Shown piece after piece: positions 25,760-34,650 of a stretch of 64,000 bases of DNA. Made by a program: the position numbers and the translations under genes. The stretch comes from CAVWCQ01 sp963753545 (GTDB lineage: Bacteria > Chloroflexota > Anaerolineae > Aggregatilineales > Aggregatilineaceae), in the NCBI GenBank assembly GCA_963753545.1, contig CAVWCQ010000008.1:434001-498000 (forward strand), given 5' to 3'. The stretch's first letter is position 1; the number at the start of each line of letters is the position of its first letter. The notes under the pieces were generated by a model, which was given only the letters and a program-made list of their open reading frames with translations, did no database searches and had not been told where the DNA came from.

Positions 25760-26573
25760 TAACTGGGCCGGATGTAGGGGCCAATTGCCACGCCCTCATT
25801 CGCATCAATTTAAGCCGTTGGACGTTTTTATTTGAACCGTATCTCCCTTCCCCCCGTTATTTTTACGTGGGGGAAGGGGCAGGGGATGAGGGGCCTGCCC
25901 GCAACTCATAACGTCTATTTCCTTATCTTGATGCCGATGGGGGCGTATGGCAATACGCACGCCCTACACCTAATTCATTATGTTTTGGTGCGCGCCTCAA
26001 AGTCCCCGTCTTTTTGAGCTATTAGCCGGGTCCGAGGTATAATATCTTCACTTCGATACAGAAAATCCCATTGATAAACTCCCAAAACAGATTTTTCTAC
26101 GCGACATCTCGCCCGTTGCGTTCCCGGTTCAAAACCCGGAGTTGCCCAGGATATCCAACTCTTGCTGAAGGAGTCCACTTCAGTGGACTTTTCCCTCAAT
26201 AGACACCGATTTTAATCGGTGGCGACGCTGCCTCGAACGCCTATTTCTTCGCGCTCTCCCCGTTGAAAGTTTCTTTCTTCTCTCTTTGTTTTTCTCCGCG
26301 CTCTCTGCTCTCTTTGCGCTCTCCGCGTTGAAAGCTTTTCCCTTTTCTTCTCTTCGTTTTTCTTTGCGTTCTTTGCGGTTAAACTGCTTTTGCTTTTTGC
26401 CTCCCAAACCCATTTTTTCAATTTCTACGTTTTTCCTGCAAAACGTTAACGAATTTCTATTACACACAGGTTATAGTGAGGACGCTGTGGGTGAACAACG
26501 CGCATCTAATTAGATGCGGGCGCATCCAGTGGATGCACGCAGCTTGAATGGGTTCTGCAATAGTTGGATAGTG
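25760..26573. repeat. Repeat-rich intergenic region before grpE
   Basis: About 800 bases without a gene. From left to right: a short GTAGGGGCC palindrome near 25773; a CCCTTCCCC...GGGGGAAGGG hairpin near 25846-25880; a GGGGGCGTATGGCAATACGC palindrome near 25939; a composite element at 26168-26235 (AGTCCAC hairpin plus CCGATTTTAATCGG); and about 150 bases of T-rich reiteration of 'CTTTGCG(C/T)TCTCCGCG' at 26245-26395. No coding pattern is visible. Confidence 0.65.
26501..26536 (+). promoter_or_regulatory. Paired palindromes upstream of grpE
   Basis: CGCATCTAATTAGATGCG (26501-26518) is a perfect 18-base palindrome, and GCATCCAGTGGATGC (26522-26536) a related inverted repeat three bases later. 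Both are built on GCATCY...RGATGC. They lie 38-73 bases before the grpE start. They may be an operator or mRNA hairpins; they do not resemble the CIRCE consensus. Confidence 0.4.
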
Positions 26574-27170
26574 ATGATGCCGATGGATGAACAATATCTC
26601 AATGACGACCAGACTGGTCTGCCCACGTCGGAAAATGCTGGTAGCGGCGCTGCTAGCACTGCCTCTAGCGCTAACGGTCAGGAGGCCGCCGGCGAACCAG
26701 TCCTGGATAAGGAGACCGATTTGAACGTGAAATTGGAAGAGGCGGAGGCGCGCGCCGGTGATTATTTGCAGAGCCTTCAGCGGGAACGCGCTTCTTTCCA
26801 GAATTATCGCAAGCGTGTCGAGCAGGAGCGCTCCGAGCAGGGCCGAGTCATCACTGGAACGGTGCTGGCGAAACTGCTGCCCGTCCTGGATGACTTTTAC
26901 CGGGCGATGGATGTGGTGCCCGAAGCGCAGCGCGACCAATGGTTTGAGGGGATCACCCTGATCCTGCGCAAATTTGAGCGCCTGTTGGACAATGAAGGCG
27001 TGACCGAGATCGAAGCGCTGGGCCAGCCGTTTGATCCCAACGTCCACGAGGCGATTGGTGTGGACAGCACCACCGGTGCACCGAGCGGCACGGTAACAGC
27101 CGTGATGCAGCGCGGCTACCGGATCGGGGACCGCGTGCTGCGTCCTGCGATGGTGCGTGTGGCTGAGTAG
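26574..27170 (+). CDS. grpE: Nucleotide exchange factor GrpE
   Basis: 198 residues. An acidic, low-complexity N-terminus is followed by a long coiled coil (LNVKLEEAEARAGDYLQSLQRERASFQNYRKRVEQER) and the C-terminal beta domain with LLPVLDDFYRAM, GQPFDPNVHEAIG and VMQRGYRIGDRVLRPAMVRVA, all GrpE signatures. It releases ADP from DnaK. The start among ATG 26574, 26577 and 26583 is uncertain. dnaK begins 80 bases downstream, so they form an operon. Confidence 0.94.
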   Translation: MMPMDEQYLNDDQTGLPTSENAGSGAASTASSANGQEAAGEPVLDKETDLNVKLEEAEARAGDYLQSLQRERASFQNYRKRVEQERSEQGRVITGTVLAKLLPVLDDFYRAMDVVPEAQRDQWFEGITLILRKFERLLDNEGVTEIEALGQPFDPNVHEAIGVDSTTGAPSGTVTAVMQRGYRIGDRVLRPAMVRVAE

Positions 27171-27250
27171 GAAATTCACGGGCGGCGAACCCGGACAGGG
27201 TCGCCCCGTATGCTATTATCGAACTGTTAAAACACAATCAGAGGTGAACA

Positions 27251-29167
27251 ATGGCACGAATTGTCGGTATTGACCTGGGAACAACGAACTCCGTTGTTGC
27301 CGTGATGGAAGGTGGCGAGCCGACCGTTATTCCATCATCCGAAGGTGGACGTCTCGTCCCCTCTGTGGTAGCGGTGAACAAGCAGGGTGAGCGGCTGGTT
27401 GGGCAGTTGGCCCGCCGTCAGGCCGTGATGAATCCTGAAAACACGATCTTTTCCGTCAAGCGCTTCATGGGGCGCAAATTTAATGACGCCGAAGTGCAGA
27501 AGGCGCTCAGCCTCGTCCCCTACAAGGTAAGCGCCGCCCCGAATGGGGATGTGCGCGTGCAGTTGGGCGACAAGACGTACAGCCCGCCGGAAATCTCGGC
27601 GATGATTCTGCAAAAGATGAAGGCCGACGCCGAAGCGTACCTGGGCGAAGATGTTCCCCAGGCGGTGATCACCGTCCCAGCGTACTTCAATGACAGCCAG
27701 CGTCAGGCGACCAAAGACGCGGGCCGCATCGCCGGGTTGGAAGTGCTCCGTATCATCAACGAGCCGACGGCTTCCTCGCTGGCCTATGGCATGGACAAGA
27801 AGAACGACGAGACGATTGCCGTTTATGACCTGGGCGGCGGTACGTTCGACATCTCGATCCTGGACGTGTCGGAAGGGTTGGTCGAAGTGCGCTCCACGAA
27901 CGGTGATACGTTCCTGGGCGGCGATGACTTCGATCAGCGCATTATTGATTGGCTGGCCGACGAGTTCAAGAAGGAACAGGGTATTGATCTGCGTGGGGAT
28001 CGTCAGGCGCTGCAACGGCTGAAGGAAGCGGCGGAGAATGCCAAGAAGGAACTGTCATCGACCTCGACGGCGGAAATCAACCTGCCGTTCATCACCGCTG
28101 ACGCTTCTGGCCCCAAGCACCTGAATGTGACTCTGTCCCGCTCCAAGCTGGAAAGTCTGGTTCACGACCTGATCGATCACTCGATTGAGCCGTGCCGCCT
28201 TGCTCTCAAGGACGCGGGCCTCAAGACAACCGAAGTGAACGAAGTGCTGCTTGTCGGCGGTATGACTCGTATGCCCGCCGTGCAGGATGCTGTTCGTAAG
28301 TTCTTCGGCAGGGAACCGAACAAGAGCGTCAATCCCGATGAAGTTGTCGCGGTTGGCGCGGCGATCCAGGCGGGTGTCTTGGGCGGCGAAGTGAAGGAAG
28401 TGCTGCTCCTCGACGTGACCCCTCTGACCCTCGGCATCGAAACGCTGGGCGGCGTGGCAACTCCGATTATCGAGCGCAACACGACCATTCCGACCAAAAA
28501 GAGCCAGATCTTCAGCACGGCATCCGATGGGCAGACCCAGGTGGAAATTCACGTCACTCAGGGCGAGCGCCCCATGTCGACAGACAACAAGACGCTGGGC
28601 CGCTTTATCCTGGACGGTATTCCGCCCGCGCCGCGCGGCGTCCCGCAGATCGAAGTCGGTTTTGATATCGACGCCAACGGTATCCTGAACGTGTCCGCCA
28701 AGGACAAGGCCACCGGGCGCGAGCAGAAGATCACCATCACCGCCAGCAGCGGTCTCAATGACAACGAGATTGATCGCATGGTGAAGGAAGCCGAAAAGCA
28801 CGCCAGCGAAGACGCCCGCAAGCGCGAGCAGGTCGAGACGCGCAACAAGGCGGACAGCATGATCTTCACGGCGGAAAAGGCACTGCGCGACTATGCCGAG
28901 CAGATCCCGGACGGCACGAAGAAGACCATCGAGACCAAGATCGAAGATGTGCGCAAGGCCCTGGAAGGCGACGACATGAACACGATCAAGCGCGCATCCG
29001 ATGCCCTTGGCGCGGCTATCCAGGAGATCGGCGCGGCGATGTACGGCGAACAGCCCGGTGGTGCGGGAGCGATGGGCGGCCAGCCCAGCCCGGACGGCAG
29101 CGGCAGCATGGGCGGCGAACCGGACAGCGGCGAAGATGTGATCGAAGGCGACTTCACCGAGTCGTAA
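27251..29167 (+). CDS. dnaK: Molecular chaperone DnaK (Hsp70)
   Basis: 638 residues, full length. Nucleotide-binding domain with GIDLGTTNS, AVYDLGGGTFDIS and LLVGGMTRMPAV; linker and substrate domain with LLDVTPLTLGIET and TIPTKKSQIFSTASDGQTQVEIHV; helical lid; acidic end EGDFTES after a Gly/Met/Pro-rich stretch. AGAGGTGA before the ATG. It works with GrpE (80 bases upstream) and DnaJ (30550), but an unrelated hydrolase gene lies between dnaK and dnaJ. Confidence 0.97.
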   Translation: MARIVGIDLGTTNSVVAVMEGGEPTVIPSSEGGRLVPSVVAVNKQGERLVGQLARRQAVMNPENTIFSVKRFMGRKFNDAEVQKALSLVPYKVSAAPNGDVRVQLGDKTYSPPEISAMILQKMKADAEAYLGEDVPQAVITVPAYFNDSQRQATKDAGRIAGLEVLRIINEPTASSLAYGMDKKNDETIAVYDLGGGTFDISILDVSEGLVEVRSTNGDTFLGGDDFDQRIIDWLADEFKKEQGIDLRGDRQALQRLKEAAENAKKELSSTSTAEINLPFITADASGPKHLNVTLSRSKLESLVHDLIDHSIEPCRLALKDAGLKTTEVNEVLLVGGMTRMPAVQDAVRKFFGREPNKSVNPDEVVAVGAAIQAGVLGGEVKEVLLLDVTPLTLGIETLGGVATPIIERNTTIPTKKSQIFSTASDGQTQVEIHVTQGERPMSTDNKTLGRFILDGIPPAPRGVPQIEVGFDIDANGILNVSAKDKATGREQKITITASSGLNDNEIDRMVKEAEKHASEDARKREQVETRNKADSMIFTAEKALRDYAEQIPDGTKKTIETKIEDVRKALEGDDMNTIKRASDALGAAIQEIGAAMYGEQPGGAGAMGGQPSPDGSGSMGGEPDSGEDVIEGDFTES

Positions 29168-29184
29168 GTTTGAAATAAATGCAG

Positions 29185-29219
29185 AGGGGCAGTTCTGCTG
29201 AACCAACTGCCCCTTTTTG
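29185..29219 (+). terminator. Rho-independent terminator after dnaK
   Basis: 10-bp stem AGGGGCAGTT/AACTGCCCCT with a ten-base loop and TTTTT, 17 bases after the dnaK stop. It ends the grpE-dnaK transcript. Confidence 0.85.
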
Positions 29220-29400
29220 ATTCCGTTGAGTACAGTCAGGCAGATTTTGTGGGGTGTTTTTTGGTGGGGCGCTGCTTTGCGTGCGGCGAAGCTGCTAAGC
29301 CGCCGCGCCCAGCCTTTGTAGGGGCGCTGCCGCGCCAGCTTTTGTAGGGCCGCTGCGCCCATTTATATCCCGCCTTTTCAATTTACCTGTACTTAGGCGG

Positions 29401-30306
29401 TTACGCCCGCACCTGCTCGACCATCTGCCGGATCGCGTCGACCACGGCGTCGGGATTTTCATTGGATATCACATGCCCGCTGTTCACCTGAATATGGCGG
29501 CTGTTGGTCGAAAGGGCCGCGAGTTCGGCTTGCAGGTCGTGCCAGACCTGTTTGTACTGGTTCCAATCATCGTCGTTATGGTAAGGCGGCTTATCCTGTT
29601 TGGCGGCTTCCAGGACGATCAGCGGCAGATTGCCCAGGTTGTGCGGCATGTTTCCTCGCTGCTCCCTGAGTTGGCTGACCCATGCCATTTCTCGCAGGGC
29701 GGCGGTTGCTCCCTCAGGAGTCATGCGGTCGATCATGATGGCGCGGATCTCAGGCGGATAGGGTGCGTCGGTGAAAAGTTCGGGCGCGATCTGCTGCATT
29801 TTTGCCACAATCTCCTCATGGGAGAGCGTCTCGAACTGGCGGATCATCGCCATCATAGGCTCAGTCTGAGCTTTGCTTGCCTGGAGGAATGCCGGGGGAA
29901 AACGGTTGAATTGGTCCTCATGCGTACTGTCTACCAGGACCATTCCGGCGACCCGTTCTGGAAACAGCGCGGCGAAGTGGCGCACATACACTCCGCCGAT
30001 GGATGCGCCAACCAGGATAACAGGGCGAGTGATCCCGGCGGCACTGAGCAGTGAGCCAAGTTCTCGCGCCGTTTGTTCGGCGCTCATCGGGTATGGGCTG
30101 GGATCGCTCCATCCTAACCCGGCGCGATCATAGCTGAGAACGGGGGCGAATTGGGCAACCTGAGGCTGAACGGCGAACCACTCGTAATGTTCCATGGTCA
30201 GCGTGGTTTCGAGGACGACGGTTGGGCCGTCGTGTTCCTCCCCCTGCAACACATAGTGCAGGCAGTAACCGCCGATATCAACGCGTTTTCCGGGTGGTGG
30301 CAGCAT
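29401..30306 (-). CDS. Alpha/beta hydrolase
   Basis: 301 residues. LHYVLQGEEHDGPTVVLE leads into the fold; SYDRAGLGWSDPSPYP, nucleophile elbow VGASIGGVYVRH, VLVDSTHEDQF and late His in NSGHVISNENPD are typical of the large hydrolase family (G-x-S-x-G). No signal peptide. The ATG at 30306 follows AGGAGG. It sits on the opposite strand between dnaK and dnaJ. Substrate unknown. Confidence 0.88.
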   Translation of the reverse strand: MLPPPGKRVDIGGYCLHYVLQGEEHDGPTVVLETTLTMEHYEWFAVQPQVAQFAPVLSYDRAGLGWSDPSPYPMSAEQTARELGSLLSAAGITRPVILVGASIGGVYVRHFAALFPERVAGMVLVDSTHEDQFNRFPPAFLQASKAQTEPMMAMIRQFETLSHEEIVAKMQQIAPELFTDAPYPPEIRAIMIDRMTPEGATAALREMAWVSQLREQRGNMPHNLGNLPLIVLEAAKQDKPPYHNDDDWNQYKQVWHDLQAELAALSTNSRHIQVNSGHVISNENPDAVVDAIRQMVEQVRA

Positions 30307-30549
30307 GAAAACCTCCTGTGTGCGATACTCTCGGTCTGAGATTGTCGTATAGATAGTGAAGAGCATGCTAAAGTCCGAGCATGCACGTCCGATGGACATT
30401 CAAAATGGCTTAGGGATGTTAGGGGGACCTCCCCCGGTAAGATATAGATAAGTGTAACGTGTTAAATTCTGTGGGGGAAATCGCCTCTTTATTTGACACT
30501 CACAGTAGGATAGAATCACAGCGTTAATGATGGGAGCACGAATTAGCGT

Positions 30550-31707
30550 ATGGACAGCACCATGCCACGAGACTACTACGAAGTGCTGGGCGTGACCCGC
30601 ACAGCCAGTAAAGAAGAAATCAAGAAGGCTTTTCGCGGGCTGGCGCGTAAATACCACCCCGACGTGAGCAGCGAGTCGGACGCCGAAGATCGCTTCAAGG
30701 AAATCAACGAGGCGTATACGATCCTGTCGGATGACGACAAGCGCGCCGCCTATGATCGGTATGGTCACGCGGGTGTGAACGGCATGCCCGGCGGATTCGG
30801 TGGCTTTGGTGGGGCACGCGGCTTCCCTGGTTTTGAGGAAATCTTTGAGGAGTTCTTCAACGGTTTTGCCGGGGGCGGGCGTCGCCGCCGGGGGCCGGTC
30901 CAGGGCCGCGATCTGCGCCATGACCTGACCATCGACTTCCAGCAGGCTGTCTTTGGCGCGGAAGTGGATGTCCAACTGACCCGGCGCGAGGCCTGCGACG
31001 TCTGTAATGGATCGGGGGCGGCTCCGGGAACCAGCCCGCGCCAGTGCCCCGACTGTAACGGCACAGGGCAGGTGCGTCAGGTGCGCCAGACATTCCTGGG
31101 CAGCATGGTCAATATCGAAGACTGCCCGCGCTGCCGGGGCACAGGCCAGATCGTGGAAAAGCCCTGCGAAAAATGCAGCGGATCGGGCGTGATGCACCGC
31201 AACCGGAAGTTAACGGTGAATATCCCGGCGGGTGTGGATGACGGCATGCAGATTAGGCTCTCCGGCGAGGGCGAACCGGGCATGCGTAATGGTCCAAACG
31301 GCGATCTGTATGTCGTGCTGCACGTCACGCCGCATGAATTTTTCAAGCGCCGCAACAGCGATATCATTCTTGAAGTGTCGATCAACGTGGCCCAGGCCGC
31401 GCTCGGTGACCAGATCAATATACCGACCGTTGACGGAGACGAAGAGGTTCAGGTTCCGGCGGGCACACAGTCCGGCAAGATGATCCGGCTGAAAGGGAAG
31501 GGTATTCCCAAGCTGCGCCGCGATGGATCGGCGGCGGGGCGGGGCGATCAACTGCTCATACTGACGGTGGATATTCCCAGCAAGCTCACCAAAGAACAGC
31601 GCCAGTTGTTTGAGGAACTGGGCCGCACCCTGGGCCGCGACGTCGTCCCACAGAAAGCGGGGCGCGGTTTCCTGGATCGCCTGGGTGACTTTCTAGGCGG
31701 CAGTTAA
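30550..31707 (+). CDS. dnaJ: Chaperone protein DnaJ (Hsp40)
   Basis: 385 residues of type I. J domain with HPD in KYHPDVSSES, a Gly/Phe region (GGFGGFGGARGFPGF), four zinc-finger repeats (CDVCNGSG, CPDCNGTG, CPRCRGTG, CEKCSGSG) and the C-terminal beta domains. It delivers substrates to DnaK and stimulates its ATPase. The start is ATG 30550 or the in-frame ATG 30562. A palindromic terminator follows. Confidence 0.96.
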   Translation: MDSTMPRDYYEVLGVTRTASKEEIKKAFRGLARKYHPDVSSESDAEDRFKEINEAYTILSDDDKRAAYDRYGHAGVNGMPGGFGGFGGARGFPGFEEIFEEFFNGFAGGGRRRRGPVQGRDLRHDLTIDFQQAVFGAEVDVQLTRREACDVCNGSGAAPGTSPRQCPDCNGTGQVRQVRQTFLGSMVNIEDCPRCRGTGQIVEKPCEKCSGSGVMHRNRKLTVNIPAGVDDGMQIRLSGEGEPGMRNGPNGDLYVVLHVTPHEFFKRRNSDIILEVSINVAQAALGDQINIPTVDGDEEVQVPAGTQSGKMIRLKGKGIPKLRRDGSAAGRGDQLLILTVDIPSKLTKEQRQLFEELGRTLGRDVVPQKAGRGFLDRLGDFLGGS

Positions 31708-31737
31708 CGCGTCGCCCTGGATTTACTCAACGCTGTA

Positions 31738-31764
31738 GGGGCGCTGCTTGCTGCGCCCTTTTTT
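31738..31764 (+). terminator. Palindromic repeat acting as dnaJ terminator
   Basis: GGGCGC...GCGCCC arms followed by six T, 31 bases after the dnaJ stop. It is a regular member of the GTAGGGGCGCTGC repeat family, showing that at least some copies are good factor-independent terminators. Confidence 0.7.
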
Positions 31765-31798
31765 GTGGAATAACTACTGCCAGTTCTGGTCCCAGACG

Positions 31799-31837
31799 GA
31801 GAAATGGGCCGCTCGTTTGACGAGCAGCCCATTTCTC
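31799..31837. other. Long hairpin of unknown role
   Basis: An 18-position stem beginning GAGAAATGGGC and ending GCCCATTTCTC, with CTCGT/ACGAG inside, one mismatch and a tiny loop. There is no T-run after it and no gene ends here. The surrounding 31708-32052 contains no gene; its second half (about 31920-32030) is very AT-rich and probably holds the prmA promoter. Confidence 0.5.
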
Positions 31838-32052
31838 TTGCGCGTATCACTTTGAGGAGGAGGACGGGGCCAAGTTGGTCACGATGGGGCTACGATTAAC
31901 TGGTTCAGCACGCGTCAATTGAAGACCCCGTCAATAATCATCTTAGATGAGAAAAGTTACAAAGAATATTACGATGATAAAAATTTAGAAAATCTTTCTA
32001 ATTCTTTATTTTTGTTATAGATTTGCCCCTGCAACCAATAAAGGACATGTTC

Positions 32053-32973
32053 ATGAACTGGATCGAAGTATCACTTGAAGTCGATGGTGAGGCGGCGGAA
32101 GCGGTCGCGGATGTGCTGGCCCGCTATGGTCATCAGGGCGTCGCCATCGAACAGGCCGGGTTCCCCATCGAAGTCTGGCCCGATGAAATTCCGCCCGCCG
32201 ACAAGCTGATCGTGCGCGCCTATTTCCCCGAAAATGACGAGGCCGAAGCGAACAAGCAAAAACTACGCGAGGCCATCTATTTTATGAGCAAGCTCTATCC
32301 CATGCCGGAGCCTACATTTAATATCGTGCGCGACGAGGATTGGGCCGAAGCCTGGAAGAAGCATTATCACCCGCTGCGGCTGGGCAAGCGCCTCTATATC
32401 CGCCCTGAGTGGGCGCAGGTCACGGACGCGCGCCCCGACGATATTATGTTGATCATGGATCCGGGCGTGGCTTTCGGCACGGGGACACACCCCACAACGC
32501 AGCTCTGTCTGCTCGTGATCGAAGACCTGCTGGTCGATTGGCCCGCCGTTGATGTGCTCGATCTCGGCTGCGGATCGGGGATTCTGGGCATTGCCGCGCT
32601 GATGATGGGTGCGTCCAAAGTGCTCGGCCTCGATATTGACGAACTCGCGGTAAAATCCACAATGGAGAACGCCGCCTATAACGACGTCCAGGATCGCATC
32701 GTGGCGGAGCAGGGCAGCCTGGAATCGCTGCGCTCATCCTCTCGCCATTTTGATCTGCTGCTGGCGAACATCCTCGCCAAGACGATCATCGCAATGTGCG
32801 GGCAGGGGTTGGGGGACGTGGTGCGATCCGGCGGCAAGGCCGTTTTCAGTGGCATTATCCAGGATCAGGCAGACGCGGTGGAAGCCGCCCTGCGCGAAAC
32901 AGGTCTGGAACCCTACGAGCGCCGCACGATGGGCGATTGGGTCGCGATCATCGCCCAAAAGCCCACGAAGTAA
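32053..32973 (+). CDS. prmA: Ribosomal protein L11 methyltransferase
   Basis: 306 residues. The N-terminal substrate-recognition domain (MNWIEVSLEVDGEAAEAVADVL) is followed by DPGVAFGTGTHPTTQLCL, the SAM motif VLDLGCGSGILGIAA, acidic DID and LLLANILAKTI, the usual PrmA signatures. It trimethylates L11. I place the start at ATG 32053, seven bases after AAGGA; an ATG at 32047 is also possible. A strong terminator follows. Confidence 0.92.
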   Translation: MNWIEVSLEVDGEAAEAVADVLARYGHQGVAIEQAGFPIEVWPDEIPPADKLIVRAYFPENDEAEANKQKLREAIYFMSKLYPMPEPTFNIVRDEDWAEAWKKHYHPLRLGKRLYIRPEWAQVTDARPDDIMLIMDPGVAFGTGTHPTTQLCLLVIEDLLVDWPAVDVLDLGCGSGILGIAALMMGASKVLGLDIDELAVKSTMENAAYNDVQDRIVAEQGSLESLRSSSRHFDLLLANILAKTIIAMCGQGLGDVVRSGGKAVFSGIIQDQADAVEAALRETGLEPYERRTMGDWVAIIAQKPTK

Positions 32974-32985
32974 TTCGAAATCTAC

Positions 32986-33022
32986 AAGGTGAGGGCAGAA
33001 AATGCCTTCACCTTTCTTCTTT
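32986..33022 (+). terminator. Rho-independent terminator after prmA
   Basis: 12-position stem AAGGTGAGGGCA/TGCCTTCACCTT (one G-T) with loop GAAAA, followed by a T-rich run, 12 bases after the prmA stop. Confidence 0.8.
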
Positions 33023-33099
33023 GATACCCCCTGCTCAATTTGATACATTCTTGGTACTGGATTTGAATCCATCAAAAATTGCGATCTGGGAGCAGGAAA

Positions 33100-34017
33100 A
33101 TGCCGAAGAGACTGAAACTAAGCATCATTGTTTTTTTCGCTATAGTTTTAGTGGGAGCGGCCTATTTCCTCCTTAAGAGCGATGTTCGTAAAGTTGAGAA
33201 TGCTAACTGGAGCATGCAAGGTGAGTGGATTGTATTCTCATGCGCTCCTCAAGCCGGATCTCAAAGCAGTTTGTATCTAGTACGTCCTGATGGAAGTAAT
33301 CTCACGCGACTAACAACTAATGAAATTGTGGCTGTTTCCCCCGCATGGTCACCGAAGGGTGATGAAATTATATTTGAAGCTGTTCCAGGTAAACTTTACA
33401 GACTTAGAAGAGGATCGGAAGAACTCATAGCCATTTCCAATCAGGATGATGGGCGAGGTTATTTTCCAGCTTGGTCACCAGATGGTCAGTGGATTGCTTT
33501 CATATCGTGGAATCCAAATGAGAAATATATGCTAGTTCGTGTAAGTGTGGATGGGGATGTTCAAATCCCTATCATTGGCAATGTGAATGAAGAACCAATC
33601 TCGTGGTCGGCAGATGGTCAGTGGATTGCCTATTCATACGGCAAGGGTACAGCTTCTGGAGTTCGTAAAGTTAAAATTGATGGTAGTGAAGTGCAGAACA
33701 TGCGAGAACGAGAGATAACAAATCCTGTTTGGTCTCCTGATGGAAAAGAAATGGCTTTTCGCAATTCTAGTGATGGTGATATTTATGTGACCAGTCAGGG
33801 TGGTAGCGACATAACACAGATAACCGATTTTCCGACAGATATTTACCATCCTACATGGTCCGCCGATGGAGAATGGATTATTTTTGTTAGTGCGTTCGGC
33901 AAAGCTGATACACAGCTTTTCAAGATCAGAGCCGATGGTAGCGATCTCCAGCAAATCATTGAGACCGATTGCAGTGCATATTCCCCTGACTGGATAAAAA
34001 TGCCTGAGAATCAATAA
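33100..34017 (+). CDS. TolB-like beta-propeller protein, AT-rich gene
   Basis: 305 residues. One N-terminal membrane anchor (LKLSIIVFFAIVLVGAAYFLL) and about six blades with SPAWSPKGDEIIF, FPAWSPDGQWIAFIS, ISWSADGQWIAYS, NPVWSPDGKEMAF and HPTWSADGEWIIFVS. Base composition is clearly lower in GC than its neighbours and codon choice is A/T-rich (many AAT, GAT, ATT), so it may be a recent arrival. The start is ATG 33100 behind GGGAGCAGGA. The repeated non-coding element copy A begins 55 bases after its stop. Confidence 0.8.
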   Translation: MPKRLKLSIIVFFAIVLVGAAYFLLKSDVRKVENANWSMQGEWIVFSCAPQAGSQSSLYLVRPDGSNLTRLTTNEIVAVSPAWSPKGDEIIFEAVPGKLYRLRRGSEELIAISNQDDGRGYFPAWSPDGQWIAFISWNPNEKYMLVRVSVDGDVQIPIIGNVNEEPISWSADGQWIAYSYGKGTASGVRKVKIDGSEVQNMREREITNPVWSPDGKEMAFRNSSDGDIYVTSQGGSDITQITDFPTDIYHPTWSADGEWIIFVSAFGKADTQLFKIRADGSDLQQIIETDCSAYSPDWIKMPENQ

Positions 34018-34071
34018 TGACTCAAACTGGGTGAAGACAGAGAACCGAGCGTCTATAACAACCCACAGGTC

Positions 34072-34100
34072 TTGACATCTTAGAACATAAGTTCTATAAT
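34072..34100 (+). promoter_or_regulatory. Consensus promoter with LexA-like box, element copy A
   Basis: TTGACA (34072-34077), 17-base spacer, TATAAT (34095-34100): a perfect vegetative promoter. The spacer and the -10 edge contain TAGAACATAAGTTCTA (34081-34096), a GAAC-N4-GTTC palindrome. A repressor bound here would block polymerase. Transcription points into the non-coding element that follows. Confidence 0.75.
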
Positions 34101-34582
34101 GATAGTAGGTGTAGTCTCTTCTTGAGAGGGTCGCACCTGCTTTGTTTCCCCCTCGCCAACTTGATTGGAGAGGGGAAGTTGAACGGCGCGCTTTTTGCCG
34201 TTCAACTGGGGTGAGGTGTGCGCCCGCGATCCGCAGCGCTTCTTGCTTGCCAGACGTTCGCTGCTTTTAACTTATTTTTTTCTCTCTTTCTTTGCGTTCT
34301 CCGCGCTCTCCGCGGTGAAATTTGTTTTTCTTTTCGGGGCCAGGGGCCAAAGTTTGTAAACGGTTAACCTACCCCCTCAAAAAAATACATGTCCTGGATC
34401 GCCACGAGAAAAAATAGGTCCGAAGTGATCAACTAGCCCAATTTCTTCTCGTAGCAGCACCTTACCAAACAGGCCAAGTTTTATCGAAATGGCCCTTAAA
34501 TCTATCTTTTTCTGGCCTTTTTGATCAATTTCTGGCCCAAAATAAAACTTCTTGCGCCGTTATTGGAATTTTGGGGGCAACA

Positions 34583-34650
34583 GGAGTCCACTTCAGTGGA
34601 CTTTTTCACTCAATAGCCTGCGGGTTTTAACCCCAGGCGGCGGATGGCCC
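34583..34650 (+). repeat. Composite dispersed repeat, copy 2 (AGTCCAC hairpin + TTTTAA hairpin)
   Basis: AGTCCACTTCAGTGGACT followed by T-run, CTCAATAGCC and a second stem GGGTTTTAACCC, ending in GGCGGCGG. Related copies at 26168-26235 and 39917-39980 differ in the second stem (CCGATTTTAATCGG, AGATTTTAATCT), but both arms change together. It sits inside copy A of the two-copy element and is absent from copy B, which suggests insertion. Confidence 0.65.

Noticed and set aside
26245..26395. Coding sequence in the T-rich stretch before grpE
   Set aside because: It is a reiteration of CTTTGCG/CTCTCCGCG motifs found elsewhere in the window, giving low-complexity Lys/Arg/Glu or Phe/Ser/Leu readings.
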